From: Daldinia sp. FL1419
Taxonomy: Eukaryota; Ascomycota; Sordariomycetes; Xylariales; Hypoxylaceae
DNA length: 18,021 nucleotides
Direction: 5' to 3'
Assembly: GCA_025201765.1 (NCBI GenBank)
Contig: MU623677.1
Location: 1-18,021 of the forward strand
Notes under the pieces: generated by a model
Seen by the model: the letters and a program-made list of their open reading frames with translations, nothing else
Database searches by the model: none
What the model was told of the DNA's origin: nothing
Position numbers and translations under genes: made by a program
Shown: one piece after another, positions 9,730 to 16,798 of the stretch
How the letters are laid out: every line of letters starts with the position of its first letter
How positions within the stretch are numbered: position 1 is the first letter of the stretch

Positions 9730-10560
9730 CATAATTTTAGAATATTTTAAAAACGCATTAAGATCAGTTCTTTTTCGTAATCCTCCTTTTATTTTTTATT
9801 TAAATTAAACTGAATTAATAATTCTTTATATTTATATCTTAAATGCCTGAAATTCAATGTTGGAATTAGGTATATTCTTAATAACTTAAATACATTTAAT
9901 TATTTTTATAAGCCTTATTCAAAAAGGTAATGATTAACTATTTTGAAATATATAATGATTTTATATATAATCCTATCTGATAATTCTTTCTCTTTTTAAG
10001 AGTTGTATTGGTTTGTTTATTTATTTGAATTGATTGATAGATGTGGTTGATATTGTTTATATTATAAGATAATTGGTATTAAGAATATTTTGAAGATTTT
10101 ATAAAAGATTGGGGAATTGTTAAGGCTTATTAAGGTACTTATGGAGTTGCTTATTATTTCTTCAGATATTGAATTATTATTCTTTTCAAGTATTAAGCTA
10201 CTATTATCTCTTTAGGTAATGATAATAGGCAAAACCTTTTGGTAGGGGTGGGATTAAAATTTTTCAAATAAAATTTAAGGTTTATTTTACTGGTAAGGTA
10301 AAATTACAATGTGATTTTGATATTTATTATTCTTTTTTAATAATTTTTGTAATATTATAAATATAAATACATATTATAAACATAGGTGCATAATGGATGC
10401 ATAATTCTTACTTAATACAAATTCTCCCAGGATTATTTTATTAATAAAAAAGCCTTAATATTACCTGTTTATATGTAATGGACGTAGATTTCGGATTATA
10501 GATTCAGTATTAAAGCTGTCTTTACCTTCTAAAGATCTTAAATTAACGTAAGGTATTCCC
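9730..10560. other. Unidentified, possibly eroded coding DNA
   Basis: This region is less uniformly AT than its surroundings and lies between two R2 copies in the same orientation. A plus-strand frame near 10010-10220 shows about 70 codons with only two or three stops (TGA, TAA, TAG), all explainable as single transitions. I could not assign it to a family. It may be the internal part of the element whose ends are R2, but the spacing of only about 1.1 kb would make that element heavily deleted. Confidence 0.35.
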
Positions 10561-10748
10561 AAAATCATACATAATAATATAAAATTCCAGATTTAAAATT
10601 ATATATTAAAGTATAAAATTTTAAGATTGTTCACCTTTTCTTATTAAGATCCAAATCTAATATAAAATATAAATATTTTTAAAACCATACATAAGAATAT
10701 AAAATCCTAGGTTTAAAACCATATACAAGAATATGAAATTTTAAGGTC
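10561..10748. repeat. Local repeat with 120-bp spacing
   Basis: The segment starting AAAATCATACATAATAATAT at 10561 recurs at 10681 as AAAACCATACATAAGAATAT. Similarity extends about 65 bases in each. Within each there are two half-units of about 35 bases (AAAACCATACATAAGAATAT-like, then AAAACCATATACAAGAATAT-like). The later copy keeps more C and G. It looks like an old tandem duplication. Confidence 0.6.
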
Positions 10749-10854
10749 ATCATACTTATTACTAAACCTGTCTCCTCCCTTTCAGGTACCTAACTAATAT
10801 ATAATTAATTTATTATTATTAATTTATCATTAATTACTAATTAATATTAAATTA

Positions 10855-11036
10855 ATAAGGTACCATTACATATAATAATAAAAATAAAGATATTCAAATA
10901 TATTTAATCAAAAATAATTATAAAAAGATAAATATATATTCTAACCATGATTAAAATATATAAGTTTATATACAAAATTAAAATAGATCTTATATCACTA
11001 CCAAAATCACATAACTAATATATCTATATTATATAA
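10855..11036 (+). repeat. R2 LTR-like repeat, copy b (5' and 3' incomplete)
   Basis: This is a plus-strand fragment starting ATAAGGTACCATTACATATA that follows R2 copy a up to the TATTTCTTTATTAG region. Most G positions of copy a are A here (GATAAGTACGTATT against GATAAATATATATT), so it carries mainly G-to-A change. It ends shortly before the duplication flanking LINE copy A. Confidence 0.6.
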
Positions 11037-11065
11037 TATAATTATTTATTAAAAAATAATTTATT

Positions 11066-11081
11066 TTTTAATTTTTAAATT
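11066..11081. repeat. 16-bp TSD of LINE copy A, 3' side
   Basis: TTTTAATTTTTAAATT is identical to 13601-13616. It touches the tail of the minus-strand LINE, as expected for a target-primed insertion. The sequence is low in complexity, but the match falls exactly at both element ends. Confidence 0.7.
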
Positions 11082-11330
11082 TTATTATTTATTTATTTAT
11101 TATTATCCTAATTTACCTAGAATATATTATAGATATCTGATCCATCTTTTGATATTTGTTTTAAGTAGGAATTATATTTTGGAGAAAATTTACCCATTAT
11201 TTATCTAAATAAGCTATATTGTTATAACTTTAATTATACCTTATATTCTTATTAAAATTTACCTTTTAATAAAAATAATTAAACTTTAATATGGAAAAAT
11301 ATTTTATATATTATAATATTTGAACTTTGT

Positions 11331-12365
11331 AATGTAGTGTGGTAGTAGTTTAGATATAGGGTAACAACAAAATCCAAAATGGTTTTATTATTTTTTTTAA
11401 TAAATAATAAAAATGTTATTATATTATAAAAAAATTATTTTGAAAAAGGGCTAGGATATATATAATTTATATAAAATATAAATATATATAAATAACTTTA
11501 TATTTCTATAAAAAACCATTATATATTTTTATTTTTATAATCTTCTTTTTAATATTATAATATTATATTTATTTTTTAAAATGGTTTAAAATAATATTAT
11601 TAATTTATAATTTTTTTTAATTAACCTTAATTTTTTTTATATATTTTATTTATATTTTATAATATTATAATATAATATTATTATATCCATTACATTTATA
11701 ATCCAATATTATTTCAAAAAATCTATTTTATTTTTATATATATATTATATTAAATAAAAAAAAATTTATATATCTGTAAATACTTCATTATTTTTTCAAT
11801 ATTATTCCATTATTAACCTTTTTTAAATATTTTAATTTTTTTGTTAAAAATTATTATAATATTTTAAATCTAATATATTATTTTAATATTATATTATGTT
11901 AAAATTATAATCCTAATGTAATTATATGTTATAAAGATAATTTATTTACCAAAAATAAGGAATTATATAAAAAGTGTAGTTATGTTTTTTTAACATAATT
12001 TTAGAAGTTAATTATTAAGGTTTTATTATAGTTTTTTTAAGGTTTTTAAGCCTTTAAGAAATTTATTAAAAGATTGTTAATAATATTTGATAATTATTTT
12101 TATTATATTTAATCTTTTGTTTGTTAGGTTTATAATTCTTGTACATTCTAGCAATCTTGGGAGGATTATTTATTTTAGCGTTATTAATATTATAATTATT
12201 TTATGATATAATTTTATTTTGTATTTATTTTATTAATATTTATTAATTATAATATAAAGTTTATAAAGGAATTAATTTTGGAGGGAGGTGTATATGTGTT
12301 ATTTTATTCCCAATAATTCATATTATTTTTATATATTATTGTTATAGTGATTTTTTATTTAAAAA
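11331..12365. other. Unidentified 1.03-kb insert inside LINE copy A
   Basis: Copy B has no counterpart to this segment, so it was probably inserted into copy A. It opens near TGAACTTTGTAATGTAGTG and ends near GTGATTTTTTATTT. No inverted ends or long terminal repeats were found, and no clean target duplication, partly because the junctions are mutated. The inside is AT-rich. A less degraded part at 12120-12310 includes TTGGGAGGATTATT and GGAGGGAGGTG. The boundaries are approximate to within a few tens of bases. Confidence 0.5.
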
Positions 12366-12663
12366 ATTTAATTGGTATTAAATGCTTTGTTATTTTTCGA
12401 TGATGGTTTATTATAAATCTTTAATAATTTCCTAATATATTTAAATTTAAATTTTAATAAGTATAACCTTTTATTTAAAAATATATTTATTTTTGTACAG
12501 GATTTTTTGATATATATAATTAAGGAAAGTAAGGAGGAGGATGAGGAGGTGGATGTGGAGGAGGACGATTCCAATGAGTATGGTTTGGAATAAGCGCGGA
12601 GCGATCTTAGGTAGATGTGATCTTTTTAAAGGATTTTATTAATGTATTATTATTTATATTCTT

Positions 12664-13600
12664 TTATTTAATTATAAGTTTTTTCTATTTAATTTAAAGT
12701 TTTTGGAAATGTTCGTGCTGAGTAAATTATAGTATTATTCTATATATAAATAATTAAATTTATTTAAAAAATTAATAAGCCATTAATAGGACTTTATTGG
12801 GATTAAATAACGTTTTTTTATAATTTATATTAATTAAAAAAACTTTTGGGGTTAAATTTTATTTAAAATAGGCCTGTACCAGAATATATTTAAAATATTT
12901 AAAAATTATATATTATATTATTTCCTTTTTATTATATTTATATTTAAAAATATTTATTCTAAAAATTTTTTTATTAAATAAAAAAATTTTTAATTTTATT
13001 TTTTTAATACATATTTATAATAATATTAATGTTTTGTACTTTTATAAATTAAAATATTAATTATTAATTTTTATGTTAAGAAATAATAATTAAGTTATTA
13101 ATGTAATAATATCTTTTTTATATTGTTTTTATTTTTTTATTTAATAATTTAAAAGGATTTTTTTAGGATATTAATATCCCTTCCATTTAATATTTTAATT
13201 AACTTTAATTTTTATAATATATATGTTTAGTGTTTGAATGATAATGGGGAAACCCTATTATTTCCTAGGTTTTTAAAATTTTACTTATTTTTGAATTTTC
13301 TGCTTTGTTTTTTGAATTTTGAAGTTGAAGCCTCTATTATTTATACGGAACTTAACTGTCATTGCTATTATATTTAAGTAAAAGTGTATTAAGGGGTAAC
13401 TTAATTCTATTTCCAGTTATAATATTTCTATTGTTTTATATGCGTTACTGATTTCTTGTAGGTAGGTTAATTGAATGGTACCCAGTTTTTTAATGATGTT
13501 TTTTGCCTTATGGTTTTAGTTTGGAGTGTGCCACACCACTGCTCCATATGTTATTGCATTCCGTATCATTTTCGTGTAGATCTCTTTTGCTCAGGCCGCG
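12664..13600 (-). pseudogene. LINE copy A: broken C-terminal part of the reverse-transcriptase ORF
   Basis: Translated on the minus strand from 13600, the sequence gives KEIYTKMIRNAITYGAVVWH just after a TGA. This is the conserved region downstream of the reverse-transcriptase palm in LINE ORF2 proteins, followed by KKLGTIQ and a decayed C-terminal region. It matches copy B codon by codon where both can be read. Stops include the TGA before KEIYTK, shared with copy B. The shared TAA at 12664-12666 is probably the original stop. The catalytic domain is absent because of the 5' truncation, so no active enzyme can be made. Confidence 0.75.
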
Positions 13601-13616
13601 TTTTAATTTTTAAATT
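13601..13616. repeat. 16-bp TSD of LINE copy A, 5' side
   Basis: TTTTAATTTTTAAATT is identical to 11066-11081 and directly follows the GCGGCC-type truncation point of copy A (13594-13600). Confidence 0.7.
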
Positions 13617-13676
13617 ATTTTAAAAATAGTATTATTATTTTCTCATAATATTTTCTTATTTTATATTTATTAGAAT

Positions 13677-13692
13677 TAATATTAAAACTTTT
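13677..13692. repeat. 16-bp TSD of LINE copy B, 5' side
   Basis: TAATATTAAAACTTTT is identical to 15345-15360 and directly precedes the first LINE base. Confidence 0.8.
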
Positions 13693-13693
13693 A

Positions 13694-14809
13694 CCAACCA
13701 CGGAGGTCAAGCTAGATGGTATAGTTATCAAACCCAAGGAAAGCGTTAGGTTCCTTGGAGTATGGTTAGACAGGAAACTTAGGTGGAATAGACATTTAAG
13801 AGTGATTAAAATAAAGATGGAGAGGTAGTGGTACGCCTTTTCCAAGTTAGCGGTATTGATATGGGGTTACAGTGCGGCTTGAGTAAAAGAGATCTATACA
13901 AAAGTGATATGGAGTGTAATAATATATGGAGCAACAGCGTGGTATATTTTAAGCCAAAATTATAAAATAAAAGGTATTGCTAAGAAATTAGGTACCATTT
14001 AATTGATTTGCTTATAGAAAATTAGCAATACATATAAAACAACGGAAATATTATAATTGGAAATAAAACTAGGTTGTTCTTTAATATATTTTTATTTAAA
14101 TATAATAATAATAATAGTTAAATTCTATATGAATAATGGAAGTTTTAACTTTAAAATTCAAGAAATAAGATGGAAAATTTAAGAATGGGTGGAATTTTAA
14201 AGGCCTAAAAAAAGGCGGGGTCTCCCCGCTATTGTTTAGGCACTGGATATATATATTACAAAAACCAAAATTAATTGGAGCGTTAAGTGGAAAGGATGTT
14301 AATATTTTGAAAAAATCCTTTTAAATTATTGGACGGAAAGATAGGAACAATATAAAAAGGATATTATTACACTAATGGCTTAGTTATCACTCCTTAACAT
14401 AAAAATCAATAACTAATATTTTAACTTGCAAAAATATGAAATGTTGGTGTTATTACAAATATATATTGAGAAAATAGGATTGAAAGTTTTTTTATTTAAT
14501 AGAAGGGTTTTTAAAATAAATACCCCTAAATGCAAATGTGGTAAAAGGGAAATAATATAGTATATAATTTTTAAATATCCCAAATACGCTCCAACACAAA
14601 CCTGTCTTAAATGGAATTTAACCCCAAAAGTTTTTTTAACTAATATAAATTATAAAAAAACGTTATCCAACCCCGATAAAATCTTGTTAGTAACCCGTTA
14701 ATTCCTTAAACAGGTTCAACTACCTATATACAAAATAATACTACAATTTACCCAACGTAAATATTTCCAAAAACTTCAAACCAAACAAAAAGAATTTATA
14801 ATTAAATAA
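13694..14809 (+). pseudogene. LINE copy B: broken C-terminal part of the reverse-transcriptase ORF
   Basis: One plus frame runs from 13694 to a TAA at 14807 with about fourteen nonsense codons and no net frameshift. It begins with VRFLGVWLDRKLRWNRHL, the typical region after the palm of LINE reverse transcriptases. Next come KEIYTKVIWSVIIYGATAW and KKLGTI. Near its end is a CxCG start of a zinc knuckle (PKCKCGKRE, 14528-14554), in which the expected H and last C read as TAT (Y). The YADD-type catalytic motif is lost by 5' truncation. No RNase H domain was recognised between thumb and knuckle. The stops fit CAG, CAA or CGA converted by transition. Confidence 0.8.
14215..14229. other. GC-rich hairpin inside the LINE
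   Basis: GCGGGG-TCT-CCCCGC forms a perfect six-pair stem with a three-base loop in an otherwise AT-rich part of copy B. In copy A the matching site is degraded to GGGTTTCCCC. It probably reflects original LINE sequence; a role is not implied. Confidence 0.5.
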
Positions 14810-14879
14810 AAGAATATAAGTAATAACATATTAGTGGGGTCCTCTAAAAGGACCACATTTATCTGGGATTGTTCCGTGC

Positions 14880-15137
14880 CTATTCTAAATCATACCCATC
14901 AGAATCGTCCTCCCCCACGTCCGCCTCCTCGTCCTCTTCCTTGTTTTTCTTAGTTATATATATTAGGGAATCCTAAACAAAGGCAAGTATATTTTCGAAG
15001 GGAGGATTGTGCTCGTCAGGGTTTGAGCCTGGGTACATTGGGAAGTTGCTAAGGATCTGTAGCGGACTGTCATTGGGGAATGGCAGAGCGTTTAATGCCA
15101 TATAGCTGGCATTGTAACACATAAAGTGTTTTTCCAT
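14880..15137 (-). pseudogene. Antisense open frame with acidic tail in the LINE 3' region
   Basis: On the minus strand an 85-codon frame starts with ATG at 15137 (MEKHFMCYNASYM) and ends at TAG 14880-14882, after a highly acidic tail rich in E and D (codons 67-85, ending SDGYDLE). One TAG interrupts it at codon 55 (14973-14975). In copy A the same codon is CAG (12498-12500), the same acidic tail and stop are present (12531-12593), and the matching ATG is at about 11292. Copy A has its own stop where B has CAG at codon 27. Other frames on both strands here are also partly open, so coding is uncertain. No family was recognised. Confidence 0.35.
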
Positions 15138-15324
15138 ATTAAGGTCTGATCATTTCTATTGGAGGGTGAATTCCAATAGGAATACAGGATAAAGCTAAAG
15201 TTATGGCAATGTAGCTTGTTCGGATAGGCAGCGGGTAGGTTTTCTCCGGAACACAATTCCTACCCAGAACAAATACCAAGAGATGGACTGGATACCTGTA
15301 ATATATTCTAGGTAAATCGGGGTA

Positions 15325-15344
15325 GTAATAAATAAATAAATAAA
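15325..15344 (+). repeat. (TAAA)n tail of LINE copy B
   Basis: GTAATAAATAAATAAATAAA ends the element and passes directly into the 16-bp target duplication. Copy A has the same kind of tail in reverse complement at 11082-11104. Short simple-repeat tails of this kind are common in LINEs that lack poly-A. Confidence 0.8.
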
Positions 15345-15360
15345 TAATATTAAAACTTTT
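15345..15360. repeat. 16-bp TSD of LINE copy B, 3' side
   Basis: TAATATTAAAACTTTT is identical to 13677-13692, just after the TAAA tail. Confidence 0.8.
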
Positions 15361-15830
15361 TTTAAAAATAATATATTTTTTTATATATTTTAAATTAAAA
15401 ATAAAATTAATATTTAATAGAGTTTTAATATAATTTTCGTTATATAATTTAAAAATTAAATTAATTTATTATATTTATTATTTCATAAAATTATAATTTA
15501 TATATATATCTATATATCTTTATTATAACAAAACCTTTTAACTAATATAAACTAACCTATATTATAAAAATAAATATTTATAATCAAATTATTAGATATA
15601 TTTGTTATATTATTTTATCTATTTCTTTTAAAAGTTAATAAATTATTTATATTATTAAAATTAATTTTATGATCTTTAATATTTAATTATATTAATTAAG
15701 AAATTAGAGGGAATAAAAATTTCCCTCCTAAATCAACATTATTTGAATTTAACTAATCCCACATATCTAAGTTATAAACCAAAATCATAAAAACCTAATT
15801 TTATACTTTTCAATCAATAATTATAAATAA

Positions 15831-16011
15831 TTAACTTTCTTTTATAATATATTTAAATAATATTATTTAATTAAATATAATTAAGATTATATTGAATATA
15901 TATTTATATAATATAATTAAATTAATAATAATTATATATTTATATTAAGATATAATTAAAACTTTTAATTATGATATAATATATAAAAAAAATTATAATT
16001 ATAAAATTTAA

Positions 16012-16046
<35 letters not shown>

Positions 16047-16136
16047 AATTCTAAAATTGAATAATAAGGCTTTTTATATGGAATGGTTATAAGGGAGAGA
16101 ATTTTTCTACGTTATTTTTAGGCTTATTAATCCAAC
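15831..16136. other. AT filler with (ATT)n microsatellite
   Basis: No gene is visible. A clean ATT microsatellite of about eleven units lies at 16012-16045. The last 60 bases (16080-16136), next to the R2 copy, are less degraded and hold GGAATGGTTATAAGGGAGAG and a CTACG word. They may belong to the element bounded by R2. Confidence 0.5.
16012..16045. repeat. (ATT)n microsatellite
   Basis: About eleven uninterrupted ATT units, with no substitutions seen. Confidence 0.9.
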
Positions 16137-16383
16137 ACCTAATTGGTGCTTATATAAAACAATGTTACATAACTTTGCAAGAAAAGAAAAAGTTACTAAT
16201 GTAGGAATATTAATCATATAAATTTAATAGTGGTATAAGATTTACTTCAATTTTATATATAAATCATATATTTTAATCATATAATCAAAATATGTACTTA
16301 TCTTTTACAATCACTTTTAATTCAATATATCTAAATACTTTCATTTTTACTATTATATGCAATGGTACCTTATCTATCCAACA
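16137..16383 (-). repeat. R2 LTR-like repeat, copy c
   Basis: Reading the minus strand from 16383 gives TGTTGGATAGATAAGGTACC, then the same order of words as R2 copy a down to AATTAGGT at 16137. CCAACA occurs at both edges on the plus strand (16131-16136 and 16378-16383). This copy lies directly beside R3 copy b. Orientation is opposite to copies a and b, so it is not the partner LTR of either in a simple intact element. Confidence 0.6.
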
Positions 16384-16385
16384 AT

Positions 16386-16732
16386 AATATTATATTTTTA
16401 TAATATTTTCTTATTTTACATTTATTAAAATTAATATCAATTTTTTTTAAAAAAATAATATATTCTTTTTAAATATTTTAAATTAAAAATAAAATTAATA
16501 TTTACTAAATTTTTAATATATTTTTATTATAAAATATAAAAATTAAATTAATTTATATATATATTTATATATTTTTTAAAGATTTAATAAATTATTTAAC
16601 TTATTAATATTAATTTCTTAATTTTTAACATTTAATTATATTAATTAAGAAATTAAAAGGAATAAAAAGTTTTTTATTAAATTAATATTATTTAAATTTA
16701 ATTAATTTTATATGTTTTAATTAATAATTATA
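16386..16732 (+). repeat. R3 AT-rich repeat, copy b (no LINE insert)
   Basis: This copy keeps the sequence around the LINE B target uninterrupted: ATTAATATCAATTTTTTTTA here corresponds to the flanks at 13675-13692 and 15345-15365. It is shorter than copy a by about 100 bases in the middle. It ends where the 22-bp minisatellite begins. Confidence 0.6.
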
Positions 16733-16798
16733 ACCACAGGCACTTGCCGTTACTACCACAAATATTCGCCATTACCACCACAGGTACTTGCCGTTATC
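16733..16798. repeat. 22-bp minisatellite, 3 units, CpG retained
   Basis: Three in-phase 22-bp units lie at 16733-16754, 16755-16776 and 16777-16798. The first and third begin ACCACAGGYACTTGCCGTTA; the middle one begins ACCACAAATATTCGCCATTA. Each keeps a CpG (GCCG or TCGC), and the tract is about half G+C. That stands out against the flanks and suggests a recent origin or escape from mutation. No coding meaning was found. Confidence 0.85.

Larger units (their letters stand above)
11082..13600 (-). mobile_element. LINE retrotransposon copy A, 5'-truncated, split by a 1-kb insert
   Basis: This non-LTR retrotransposon fragment reads on the minus strand from 13600 (5' truncation) to 11082 (tail). 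The tail is TAAATAAATAAATAATAA, written as its complement at 11082-11104. It aligns with copy B along about 1.47 kb, but in two blocks: 12366-13600 and 11082-11330. About 1,035 bases with no counterpart lie between them. A perfect 16-bp duplication flanks the whole unit (11066-11081, 13601-13616). The LINE therefore inserted first, and the inner segment came later. Many C-to-T changes on the plus strand distinguish it from copy B. Confidence 0.8.
13693..15344 (+). mobile_element. LINE retrotransposon copy B, 5'-truncated, complete 3' end
   Basis: This 1,652-bp 5'-truncated non-LTR retrotransposon has a tail of repeated TAAA units (15325-15344) and a perfect 16-bp target duplication on both sides. 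It holds the end of the reverse-transcriptase ORF (to 14809) and a roughly 530-bp 3' region, including a better preserved stretch at 14840-15320 that keeps many CpG and GC words. It lies head to head with copy A, about 90 bases apart, so both truncated 5' ends face each other and the pair is a large inverted repeat. Clade (Tad-like or I-like) cannot be fixed from the C terminus alone. Confidence 0.85.
13617..15830 (+). repeat. R3 AT-rich repeat, copy a, interrupted by LINE copy B
   Basis: The sequences 13617-13692 and 15345-15830 become continuous once LINE copy B and one copy of its duplication are removed. They then align with 16386-16732 through ATAATATTTTCTTATTTTA, TTTTAAATTAAAAATAAAAT and TTATATTAATTAAGAAATTA. 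This copy has about 100 extra bases around 15500-15600 and more after 15720. R3 has no coding capacity and its class is unknown. Confidence 0.6.

Noticed and set aside
12368..12574. Open frame of 68 codons on the minus strand with a serine run
   Set aside because: The serine run is the reverse reading of the GA-rich tract in the LINE 3' region. The aligned frame in copy B is interrupted early by TAA at 14974-14976. It is partly open but not convincing as a gene.
13615..13845. Open frame of 76 codons on the minus strand
   Set aside because: It runs antisense across the start of LINE copy B and continues into flanking R3 DNA, crossing the insertion boundary, so it cannot be an ancestral gene.
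11066..15360. Copies A and B as one perfect palindrome from a single inverted duplication
   Set aside because: Each copy has its own different 16-bp flanking duplication, and copy B extends about 170 bases further in its 5' direction, so two insertions explain the data better.
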